Source: an uncultured Clostridia bacterium (lineage in GTDB: Bacteria; Bacillota; Clostridia; TANB77; CAG-508). Taken from it: 64,000 nt of DNA. The notes under the pieces are model-generated. The model had not been told where the DNA came from and made no database searches. It saw only the letters and a program-made list of their open reading frames with translations. The translations under genes and the position numbers were made by a program. The stretch lies in the NCBI GenBank assembly GCA_934149005.1, contig CAKPDN010000002.1, forward strand, positions 1 through 64,000, given 5' to 3'. This document shows positions 25,178 through 34,400 of this stretch, piece by piece. Every line of letters starts with the position of its first letter. Within the stretch, counting starts at the first letter, position 1.

Positions 25178-27295
25178 TTGGCAAAAGGCATTAATAAAAG
25201 AAATATTAATTTTAGATATAATATAATGACTGTTTTTACATATATTATAGGAATAATTTTAATTATACAATTGTTTAACCTTCAAATTATACATGGTGCA
25301 GAATATAGAGAACAATCAAATACTAGATTAACAAGAGAAAGTACATTAGATGCTGCTAGAGGAGAAATATTGGATAGATCGGGAAATGTGTTAGTTACTT
25401 CTAGTCAAAGATTCAATTTAGAATTATATAAAAGTAAGATAGATATAAATACATTAAATGATACAATATTAAAAATTGTTAATGTATTAGATAAATATAA
25501 TATAAGTTATACTGATTCTTTTCCAATTAATATAGAACCTTTTGAATTTGAAATATCTGATGCTGCATTAAATAATTGGAAAAAAAATAATGATATTGAT
25601 GAAAATTGTACAGCAGAACAAGCATTTTATAAATTTAAAGAAAGATATAAAATACAAAATGATGATATTTCTGAAATAAGAAAGATTATAGCTATTAGAT
25701 ATGCTATAGTAAAAGAGGGATATAGTAGTACAAAATCTCTAACGATTGCAAAGGACATATCAAGAGAAGCAGTGGCAGAATTTAGTGAAAATGGCGATGA
25801 ATTTCCTGGTATAAATATATCTGTGCAACCACTAAGAAAGTATACGCAAGGAACTTTAGCTTCACATATTTTGGGATATGCATCAAAAATAAGTGATTCA
25901 GAATATCAAAATAATAAAGATAAATATGACCCAAATGATATTATAGGAAAAACTGGTATTGAATATTTATTTGAAAATTATTTAAAAGGAAAAAATGGTA
26001 CAAAACAAATAGATATGGCAGTTGATGGAACTGTAACTGCGGAAGTTATAGAAGATGAAGCAATTGCTGGTTCAAATGTTGTACTAACAATAGATTCTAA
26101 ACTTCAAAAAATAACGGAAGATGCATTAAAGGCAAATATTGAAAAAATAAGGAATGGTGGTTTTGGAAAAACATATGATGCAAAGGGGGGCTCATGTGTT
26201 GTTATGAATGTGAAGACTGGTGAAGTATTAGCAATGGCTAGTTATCCAGATTATAATCCACAATCTTTTGCAGATGGAATAAGCAGTGAGGAATGGAAAA
26301 ACTATTCTGAAAATAAATCGTATCCATTATTGAATAAAACTATTCAAAGTGCTTATGAACCGGGTTCAATTTTTAAAATGGTTACTGCAATAGCAGGTTT
26401 AGAATCTGGAAATATTACATTGACAGAAAGAATAAATGATACAGGTCAATATATAAAATATGGTGAAAAAAGAAATTGTTGGTATTATACGGATTATCAT
26501 AGAGGACATGGATATCTTAATGTTATAGGTGCAATTGAGAAATCTTGTAACTACTTCTTCTATGAAGCTGCTGATAGAATGGGAATTGATGAATTAGATA
26601 AATATGCTAACTATTTTGGATTAGGGAGGAAAACAGCGATACAGTTGCCAAGCGAAGTAGCGGGAACTTTAGCTAGCAAAGAATATGTAAAAACTATAAA
26701 TGCGACTTGGAATCCGGGAGATACAATAAATGCTGCAATAGGACAAGGTTATAACAGGTTTACACCTTTGCAAATGACAAAATATATCAGCATGATTGCA
26801 AATGGAGGGAATAATATTGATGTTAGTATAATAAAAACAATACAGAATCCTGATGGAACAGAAGTATCTAAAGATGAAATAAATAAATTTGTAAATGAAA
26901 AATTGGGAATTACAGATGATGAACAAAACAAAGATATTAGTTTAAATGGTGAGTATTTAAATGCAGTAAAAGAAGGTATGAAATCAGTTACAAGTGGAGA
27001 ATCTGGTACAGCTTATGTAAGATTTAAGAATTTTAATATAGCAGTTGGAGGAAAGACTGGTTCAGCAGAGGCTGGTAAAGATGCCAATGGTAATGATATA
27101 GTAAATGCGTGGTTTGCTGCTTTTGCTCCATATGATGATCCTGAAATTGCTGTTGTAGTTATGGTTGAAAATGGTGGACATGGAAATTATACTGCTGAGG
27201 CGGTTAGAGATATAATGGCTGAATATTTTGGCATGAATACTCAAGATGTTTCTGAGGATATGAGAGCTATTTCTTATACTGAGAGTATTAGATAA
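25178..27295 (+). CDS. mrdA: Penicillin-binding protein 2 (elongation transpeptidase)
   Basis: A TTG start at 25178 is favoured by the AAGGTGAG just upstream; the ATG at 25133 has no ribosome site. The 705-residue form has one membrane helix (about 17-38), a dimerisation domain (ARGEILDRSGNVLV, LASHILGYASKI) and a transpeptidase domain. The active-site motifs are EPGSIFK (Ser near residue 397), SCN in EKSCNYFF, and KTG in VGGKTGSAEAG near 625. It is the crosslinking enzyme of the MreBCD machine. Confidence 0.95.
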   Translation: MAKGINKRNINFRYNIMTVFTYIIGIILIIQLFNLQIIHGAEYREQSNTRLTRESTLDAARGEILDRSGNVLVTSSQRFNLELYKSKIDINTLNDTILKIVNVLDKYNISYTDSFPINIEPFEFEISDAALNNWKKNNDIDENCTAEQAFYKFKERYKIQNDDISEIRKIIAIRYAIVKEGYSSTKSLTIAKDISREAVAEFSENGDEFPGINISVQPLRKYTQGTLASHILGYASKISDSEYQNNKDKYDPNDIIGKTGIEYLFENYLKGKNGTKQIDMAVDGTVTAEVIEDEAIAGSNVVLTIDSKLQKITEDALKANIEKIRNGGFGKTYDAKGGSCVVMNVKTGEVLAMASYPDYNPQSFADGISSEEWKNYSENKSYPLLNKTIQSAYEPGSIFKMVTAIAGLESGNITLTERINDTGQYIKYGEKRNCWYYTDYHRGHGYLNVIGAIEKSCNYFFYEAADRMGIDELDKYANYFGLGRKTAIQLPSEVAGTLASKEYVKTINATWNPGDTINAAIGQGYNRFTPLQMTKYISMIANGGNNIDVSIIKTIQNPDGTEVSKDEINKFVNEKLGITDDEQNKDISLNGEYLNAVKEGMKSVTSGESGTAYVRFKNFNIAVGGKTGSAEAGKDANGNDIVNAWFAAFAPYDDPEIAVVVMVENGGHGNYTAEAVRDIMAEYFGMNTQDVSEDMRAISYTESIR

Positions 27296-27334
27296 AGTAT
27301 ATGTAGTACATTGATATAAAATTTTAATGTGGTC

Positions 27335-27752
27335 ATATAGACCATGTATTTGTTGTAAATTTTTTTAATAACTAAAATTAATATATAGCTGACATTTGAT
27401 TGAAATGAGATTTAGAATTTGTACAGCTGTAAAATGAGGAATGTTCACGGGCGAAAAATCTTTTCTTTATTATTCATAAATTTATCGGCTATCTTACATT
27501 CACTAGAAATTCTATAAATTTTTTATGGCACCCTTCCACTAAAGTGAACTCTTTCCATAAAAAATTTAAGAATTTCTATATTCATTCCAGTTGCACTCAA
27601 AATCTATTCATAATTAAAGAAAAGATTTTGAGAGCCTGAGTGAAAGCGGCACATTTTACAGTTATACAAATTCTTATCGAATGTAATGAATAGGAAGCGA
27701 AATATTAATTTTAGTTATTAAAAATATATCTCATATTTTGGTGGTCTATATG
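27335..27752. repeat. Giant-hairpin intergenic element, copy 3, between PBP2 and minC
   Basis: Nested perfect or near-perfect arms: 27335-27345 with 27742-27752; 27362-27384 with 27702-27724 (23 bases, exact); 27415-27435 with 27653-27673; a CTTTTCTTTA stem; and 27505-27527 with 27554-27576. Shared words are GAGGAATGTTCACGGG, GGCACCCTTCCACT and GTGAACTCTTTCC (27544-27556). The arm sequences differ from copies 1 and 2. It fills the 500-base gap ahead of minC. Confidence 0.88.
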
Positions 27753-27795
27753 ACAATAATGAAAGTTATGTATAAATGTAAGAAAGGATGTAGAA

Positions 27796-28407
27796 ATGAA
27801 TAATTGTGTAAGTATTAATTTAAAAAGAGATCAAATTGTAATAAAAATAGCAGAGGATGCAGATCAAAGAAAAATTATAGCAATTTTGACTAAAAAATTA
27901 CCAGATTTAAAAAAATTATATAAGGAAGAAAAAACACCGATAAAAATTGTTGGAAAAGTGCTAAAAAATAAAGAAATAGATGAAATACAAGAACTTATTA
28001 AGGAAAAAATTGATGTTGATATAGAATTTGATATGCCTAAAACTTTAGGATTATCAAGTATAACAAGAACTTTTAAACAAGAGATTGCTGTTTCTGAGAC
28101 TAAATTTCACAAAGGCTCTTTAAGATCAGGACAAAAGTTAGAAACAGAAGGGAGTATAGTAATATTAGGTGATGTAAATTCAGGTGCTGAAGTAATAGCA
28201 TCAGATAATATTGTAGTATTAGGAAACTTAAGAGGTTTAGCACATGCAGGGGCAAAAGGAAATAAGAAAGCTATAATTGCGGCTGGTAATTTGGATACTG
28301 TACAAATTAGAATTTCAAATATTGTTAAAGAAATTGACAGAGATGAAGAACCTATACATAGACAAGCATATGTATATGTTGAGGGTGATAAAATTATAAT
28401 AGAATAA
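27796..28407 (+). CDS. minC: MinC septum-site-determining protein
   Basis: This 203-residue protein starts at ATG with GAAAGGATG upstream. The N-terminal FtsZ-binding part (about 1-95) is followed by the right-handed beta-helix MinC_C domain (about 100-203), with GSIVILGDVNSGAEV and NIVVLGNLRGLAHAGAKGN. MinC blocks FtsZ rings away from mid-cell and needs MinD for membrane recruitment. No minD follows: the next genes are convergent and unrelated. This differs from the usual minC-minD order. Confidence 0.95.
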   Translation: MNNCVSINLKRDQIVIKIAEDADQRKIIAILTKKLPDLKKLYKEEKTPIKIVGKVLKNKEIDEIQELIKEKIDVDIEFDMPKTLGLSSITRTFKQEIAVSETKFHKGSLRSGQKLETEGSIVILGDVNSGAEVIASDNIVVLGNLRGLAHAGAKGNKKAIIAAGNLDTVQIRISNIVKEIDRDEEPIHRQAYVYVEGDKIIIE

Positions 28408-28722
28408 TTATGAAAAAAGCAATAATAGTAGGATAATGTATAACATTTCATCTTTTACATTTTGTTGATATAGTAAGAATAATAAGCCAAGAATTATTAA
28501 ATCATCTAAAAATAGTTTAATACCAAATATTTCAAAAATAGCTTGTTCATCAGAATTTGAACTAGAATGTCTATTAGAATTTGAATCAGTAGTATTACTA
28601 ATTTCGCTTGAATTAGTAATACTATTTTTTTCATTTTCTATGTGTTGTTTAGCTGGATATTTATTATAATAGTTATAATATTGATAGTTATATGGATAGC
28701 CATATAATGGAAATCTAAACAT
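28408..28722 (-). CDS. Small protein with Tyr/Asn-rich start and hydrophobic C-terminus
   Basis: This 104-residue protein is not assigned to a named family. Its start is rich in Tyr, Pro and Asn (FPLYGYPYNYQYYNYYNKYP), followed by a Ser/Asn-rich spacer and a conserved-looking end, FEIFGIKLFLDDLIILGLLF, then a second hydrophobic stretch. The design recalls small membrane or spore-associated proteins of Clostridia, but that is only a resemblance. Its start overlaps the end of the gene upstream on the same strand by 8 bases, which points to translational coupling. Its stop directly abuts that of minC. Confidence 0.6.
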   Translation of the reverse strand: MFRFPLYGYPYNYQYYNYYNKYPAKQHIENEKNSITNSSEISNTTDSNSNRHSSSNSDEQAIFEIFGIKLFLDDLIILGLLFLLYQQNVKDEMLYIILLLLLFS

Positions 28723-29155
28723 TATTTTTATTCTCCTTGTTGTTATCTTTCATAAGTTCTGCTATTTTTGCAACATTTAATAGATTCATATAATTGTCTA
28801 ATTTTCCTTTTTTGCTATCGCGTAGATAGGGCTTTAGTGAATTTAGTAAATTTGCTCTTGGGTCATTTTTGGAATTATTCATTTTTCCTAAAGCTGAAGA
28901 CATCTTCATAATTGTATTCATATCTAAATTGCTAAAGTCAAAGTTATTATTTGAATTTGAGTTATTGGCTTCAGAATTATTATTACTACTGCTATTTGAA
29001 GTTTGATTTTGACTATTTTCTTGGTTTGATAGCATTTTTGAAAAGTTTTGTATCATTTCTGGAGATATTTGTGACATTGCTTCGGAAAGGTTTCCATTAT
29101 TAACCATGTTTTTAATGTTGTTCATTGTGTTTTCATCAATATTCATATTATTCAA
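28715..29155 (-). CDS. Asn/Met/Ser-rich protein of unknown function, coupled to the next gene
   Basis: A TTG start at 29155 is preferred: GAGGTG lies six bases before it, and the longer GTG frame starts inside that site. The 146-residue protein has an N-terminal helical region (MNNIKNMVNNGNLSEAMSQI), a low-complexity Asn/Ser linker, and a compact end DPRANLLNSLKPYLRDSKK, then KLDNYMNLLNVAKIAELM. It forms a two-gene unit with 28408-28722. The function is unknown. Confidence 0.62.
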   Translation of the reverse strand: MNNMNIDENTMNNIKNMVNNGNLSEAMSQISPEMIQNFSKMLSNQENSQNQTSNSSSNNNSEANNSNSNNNFDFSNLDMNTIMKMSSALGKMNNSKNDPRANLLNSLKPYLRDSKKGKLDNYMNLLNVAKIAELMKDNNKENKNNV

Positions 29156-29276
29156 AATTATCACCTCTAATATAATATATTAAAATTAATCTTATATATG
29201 TAATTTGATATATATTTATTATATGAAATAAAAATTTAAGTGTTACTGATATTGACAAAATTTCAATTAAAAATCA

Positions 29277-29305
29277 TTGAATAAAGTGATGAAAAGATGT
29301 ATAAT
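29277..29305 (+). promoter_or_regulatory. Promoter of the discoidin-like surface protein gene
   Basis: TTGAAT at 29277-29282 and TATAAT at 29300-29305 have a 17-base spacer, about 30 bases before the start codon. Confidence 0.75.
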
Positions 29306-29337
29306 AAAATGGGAAGAAACAAATCAAAGGAGAAAAT

Positions 29338-30744
29338 ATGAAAAAGTTAAATAAGAAAATTATAATTATACTTTTAGCTATAACTATATTGATGGTATTA
29401 GCTAGTATAACAGCATTGAATTTAATAAAAGGGACTTCAAGTTTAACTATAAAAGAAGAAACAGAAGAAATAAAATTTTCATATAAAGTTAATTTTTGTG
29501 AAGAAAATAAATTTAAGATAACAGTAAAAATAGTAGATGATAATGGAATAGATGTAGTAGAATTGCCAGATGGATATACTGTAAAAGCTAATGGTAAAAC
29601 ACAAGTTGGAGTAGATTATGAAGTTGAGGATAAAGTTGATTATGTATTTAAAGCAACAAATATGAGAGGAAATGAAAAAACAGATACAGTTAATTTTGTT
29701 AAGCCTAAAGTACCAGTTATAAATGATACATTTGCGTTATTAACATTATCAGGTGTTAATATTCCCAAGATAGAAATAAAATATGATGAGAGGGAAGATT
29801 TTGAAAATTATTATAGTATAGATAATGGGGAAAATTGGAATTTATATACAGAACCTATAGATATGGCGACAAAAATAATAGCAAAAAGCCAAAATAAAAA
29901 ATATCCGGAAATATTTACAACATTTGAATATAATAATAAGACTATAGGTGAAAAAGCTTTTGATAATGATGATAGTACATATGAAGTATTAAATACATAT
30001 CCAAATGCAAGTAGATTTTATGTGAAATTGGCTGATGAAACTATAGAAAAGTTCATGGCTATTACAGTATCAAATATATATTATAGTCTACATGGAGATG
30101 GTACTATAATAAGCTTTTTAAATGATAATTTTGAAACAATTCAAACAATAAAACATTTATCTAATGGTGGAGAAGGATATAATGACTTTATACAAGTACC
30201 AGATAATTCAAAATATATAGAATTTTATATTAGTAGATATGGTGGACCTGTTACAGTAAATGAAATAAAAATATTTAGTAAGAATGCAACTAAGAATTTA
30301 TTACCAGTATTTGATTCAACATCTAATACCAAAGATGGTGTAACTATTTCTGCAAGTGATGGATATTCTGCTGCATATTATGCAGTTGATGGAAATATGG
30401 GGAGCTGTTGGTCTACTGCTAATGGAAATTATAATCCACATTGGTTTCAAGTTGAATTTGAAAGTCCTAAGATTGTAAAAGATTATTGGTTATATGGGGC
30501 TCATTCTTGGGGTGCGTTATATAAATTTTATATACAAGCTAGTGAAAACGGAAATGAGTGGTTTTCTTTAGAAGGTAATATTATACATAATTCTATCAAT
30601 GTTTATTCGCCAGGCCAATGGTATATTAATACTAATAATGAAAAACCATATAGGTATTATAGGATTTATTTTCCACAAGGAGGATGGACATGGGGGTCTT
30701 CTGGCGGAGGTGCAATATATGAATTAAAATTATTTGGCGAATAA
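29338..30744 (+). CDS. Membrane-anchored surface protein with F5/8C (discoidin)-like domain
   Basis: This 468-residue protein starts at ATG with AAAGGAG. An N-terminal anchor or signal (about 8-30) leads to beta-rich domains. One block, IKYDEREDFENYYSIDNGEN plus WNLYT, is shared with the prepilin-like gene at 41080. A middle module has a discoidin-like pattern (AFDNDDSTYEVLNTYP). The C-terminal module (about 335-468) is a clear F5/8C-type domain: DGYSAAYYAVDGNMGSCWST, HWFQVEFESPKIVKDYWLYG, and a terminal YELKLFG. Such domains bind glycans, so carbohydrate binding at the cell surface is inferred. Confidence 0.8.
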   Translation: MKKLNKKIIIILLAITILMVLASITALNLIKGTSSLTIKEETEEIKFSYKVNFCEENKFKITVKIVDDNGIDVVELPDGYTVKANGKTQVGVDYEVEDKVDYVFKATNMRGNEKTDTVNFVKPKVPVINDTFALLTLSGVNIPKIEIKYDEREDFENYYSIDNGENWNLYTEPIDMATKIIAKSQNKKYPEIFTTFEYNNKTIGEKAFDNDDSTYEVLNTYPNASRFYVKLADETIEKFMAITVSNIYYSLHGDGTIISFLNDNFETIQTIKHLSNGGEGYNDFIQVPDNSKYIEFYISRYGGPVTVNEIKIFSKNATKNLLPVFDSTSNTKDGVTISASDGYSAAYYAVDGNMGSCWSTANGNYNPHWFQVEFESPKIVKDYWLYGAHSWGALYKFYIQASENGNEWFSLEGNIIHNSINVYSPGQWYINTNNEKPYRYYRIYFPQGGWTWGSSGGGAIYELKLFGE

Positions 30745-30749
30745 AAAAT

Positions 30750-30785
30750 AAAGATGAATTTTTATTAAGAAAATTCATCTTTTTT
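30750..30785 (+). terminator. Terminator after the discoidin-like gene
   Basis: AAAGATGAATTT and AAATTCATCTTT form a stem with T6. Confidence 0.85.
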
Positions 30786-30858
30786 GAATCTCAAGACAAT
30801 AACTATTATTATGTGTAGACTTTAATCTTGTATGGTTACAAGTTATAATAAGAAATGC

Positions 30859-31335
30859 TTACAATTCACAGCTCCAGCAAAATAATTGATGTGTAAGATA
30901 CTTACTTAAGGGTTATATATCTTTTAATATTGTATCCGTTTGAATGAAGAAAAAAATAGAAAATTTTAAATAAAAAACTGAGGAATGCTCACGGGAAAAA
31001 TGTATATATGTAATGGTTTTAATAATTTTCTCAGTTCAATATGCAACATAAGAATTTCTAAAATAAATTAATGGCACCCTTCCACTTAGTCCTCACTTCG
31101 TTCGACGTGAACTCTTTCCATTAATTTATTTAAGAAATTCTAATATTGCTCCATTCACATTCGAAAATGATAAAACCATTACATATATACATTTTAGGCC
31201 AGAGTGAGAGAGGCTCGGTTTTTGATTTTAGATTTTCTTTTTGAACGCAATGAATAGGATACAATATTAAAAGATATATAACCCTTAAGTAAGTATCTTA
31301 CACAGTAACCATTTAAAAAAGACTGTGAATTGTAA
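30859..31335. repeat. Giant-hairpin intergenic element, copy 2 (most complete)
   Basis: This element of about 480 bases fills the gap between the discoidin-like and adhesin genes. The arms are 30859-30871 with 31323-31335 (13 bases, exact), 30891-30937 with 31257-31303 (47 bases, exact), 30997-31020 with 31172-31195 (24, exact) and 31051-31074 with 31118-31141 (one mismatch). Unpaired blocks shared with other copies are GAGGAATGCTCACGGG, GGCACCCTTCCACT, GTGAACTCTTTCC and GAGTGAGAG. It contains no ORF with a ribosome site. Confidence 0.92.
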
Positions 31336-31375
31336 CAAAAAATACGAAATTTTACATAAAATATAAGGGGAAATG

Positions 31376-31404
31376 TTGAAAAATCACATAATTTAATGTA
31401 TAAT
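31376..31404 (+). promoter_or_regulatory. Promoter of the two-gene adhesin operon
   Basis: TTGAAA at 31376-31381 and TATAAT at 31399-31404 have a 17-base spacer, about 70 bases before the first start codon. Confidence 0.8.
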
Positions 31405-31473
31405 ATATTTTAGGAATATTATGTAAAAAATATTATTATATACATAAAGTGTAAAAAATTAGGAGGTATAAAT

Positions 31474-34400
31474 ATGAAACAAAGAATTTTAAAGACAATT
31501 GTAGCATTGTTACTAATTATAACATTAACAATGGCTAATTTTTTAATGCTAGGTGTTAATGCTGTAACATATGCAGCAGAAGTTATCAATTCTGATAAAA
31601 ATACAAACCATAAAAATGTTGAATTTATGGCTTATTTCAAGGAGGAAAATGGTAACAAAAATACTAATTTAGAACTTGCAACAGATAAGGATAATTTAAA
31701 ATTATATTTTGATATATCTGTAAAAAGAGAAGGATATTTTAATGGAGATATAGTAATAAAAGATGCTAATTTTAAATTAAAAACAGATGTAAAAAATGAC
31801 AATATAAACAAAATAGAAGACAATAAAATATATTTAAATCAAATTAATGCAGGAGAAAGCAAAGAAATAGAAGTTGAAATAGAAATATTAAAAGATGATA
31901 GATTTGATTTAAGTTTATTAAATATGAAAAGTACAATTTCTTTAGAGGGAATTTATAAAGATAGTACACAAAAAGATATTTCTATATTTACTGATAAAAA
32001 TGTCAATTTAAATTTTATTAGCCCATATGTAAAAGAAAAAGATAATGTAAAATTATCACAGAAGATATTAACTAATAAAATTCTTGAACTTAATGGAGAA
32101 GAAAAAAGAATTATACAAGTAGAAGTATCATTAGGGTTAAATAATAATTTGTTTCCAATAGAAATGACAACTGTTGATATTAATACTCCTAAAATTTCAG
32201 ATAAATATGCGGAAAGTGTTTTAATTAATTCAAATAATGAATTAGCAACTAATGCAAAAATATTAACGCAGGATGATTGGAGTTATAATACTCAAACTGG
32301 TGTAATTAATTTAAAGATTGAAAACAAAGCAGAAGATAATAAAGTTTATTGGTTAAAAAATAAAGAAGATAAATTTATAGTTACATATATATTTAATGAA
32401 GGTGTAGAAATTAATAATGAGAAAACGAATATTAATGCAGAAATTAAACTTTATGATAATAAAACAGTACTAAAAGCTTCAAATGAAATAACAATTAATA
32501 ATGATGAAAAAGATAGTATTGTAACTACTGAAATTGCTCAAAAAGAAGCAAATATATATAAAGGAAAATTATATGCAGGTTTTTCTAGGGATTATACACA
32601 TGATATAGTTTTGAATGTGAATTTATCTGGAGTAGTAAATGGAATAACTTTAGTTGAAGAAAATGATAAAATTAATGATAATGTAATTAATTCAACATAT
32701 AAATGCACAAAATTGAATAAAAGTAATATTCAAAATGTATTAGGAGAAAATGGAGTTTTAAGTATATTGAATGCTAATACAGATGAAGTAATTTCTATAA
32801 TATCAAAAGAAACAATTGCAGATGATGATGGCAATATAATTGTTAATTATCCTACAGGTGTAAGGAAAATAAAAATAAATACTACAGCACCTGAAAAGAT
32901 AGGAAAAATTAATATTGAAAATACAAAAACAATAAATACAATTTCAAAAGATATAATAAAACCAGCAAAGGAGATTATATCTGAAATTAATGGAAATTAT
33001 TTATATAATTCTGATACAAAAGATTTGACAGTTACGAACTCTAAGATTGAATTAAATGAAACAGAAACATCAGCATATTTAGAATTGAATAAAAATGAAA
33101 TATCAACAATGAGCTTAAATAATGTTGAAATGAGGGTGGTATTAGAATCAAAAAATGAAAATAATGAATTATATAAAAATCCAGTAATTAGAATAGCATT
33201 ACCTTCAAAAATTGAAAAGATAGATATAAAATCTATTAATTTAGTTTATGAAGATGAATTAAAAATAAAATCAACTACATTAGTAGATGCACATACTATA
33301 GAAATAAAATTAGAAGGCCAACAAACACAATATAAAGAAGAAGCTATAGATGGTGCTATAATAATATTAAATGCTGATATAACAACTAGCAAAAAATTGC
33401 CAAGCAGTTCTGAAAAGATTGTTTTAACATATACAAATGAAAATGCGGTTCATTATAAAAATGATGCACAAATAGGACAAGATGAAAAACAAATAGATTT
33501 AGTATCATATGCAGGAGTTGTTACAATAAATAAAATTCCTGAATATGGAGTAGAAGTTATAAATAATGAAGAATCAGATAAAACAGTTACATTAGATATG
33601 AATTCGAATTCTAAGGTAATAAAAGTTGAAAATGAAATAATAAATAATAATGAAAATAAAATGACAAATGTAAAAATATTAGGAACATTGCCAAATAAAG
33701 ATGCTGTACAAAATGTTAATAATATGAACACATCTTTACAAGGAGAAGTTACTTTAGAAGGAATTTCTAAAGATAGGACTAAAATTTATTATTCTGAAAA
33801 TGCTGATGCAACAGCAGATTTAAAGAATGAAACAAATAAATGGACTGAAACAATATCAGACTCAAAAAATGTAAAGAAATATTTAGCAGTAATTGATGAA
33901 TTAGATGTTGCAGAAGATGTAAATGTAGCTTATAGTGTAGAAATGCCAGAAAATTTGGATTATAATTTAAATGCTAGACAAGCATATAGTGTTTACTATA
34001 CAAATATGGCATCTGAAGAAGAAGTTAATGTTAACTCTATAACACTAAGTACTCCTAAAGGTGCAGTAATTGATACCGAATTGGTAGGACTTGTTGCAGG
34101 AAATAAAACTAATGAAGTAAGAGAAAATGAAGTATTAAGATATGTAATTAATATATCAAATACAGGCTCTGAAGAAATATCAAATATAAATGTATCTGCA
34201 AAAGTTCCAGATGGTACAACTTTTGTAAATACAGATTTGTTAAATAAAGAAACAGAGAAAGAAACAATAGATTTTGAAGATGTAAGTAAAAAAGATACAG
34301 AATTTAAAGTTGAAAAGCTTGTTCCAGGAGAAAAAGTAACAAAATATTATGAAGTAAAAGTAAATAAAGGAATGTCTGGAAAAGAAATAAAAAATATAGT

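Noticed and set aside
30300..30744. Second DGR variable repeat in the discoidin-like C-terminus
   Set aside because: Codon usage stays A/T-ending except for a few Gly/Trp codons, and there is no NNC run like that at 690-850.
30859..31335. Group II intron or retron
   Set aside because: No reverse transcriptase, no domain V-like catalytic hairpin and no exon-binding logic; the element is intergenic and nearly fully self-complementary.
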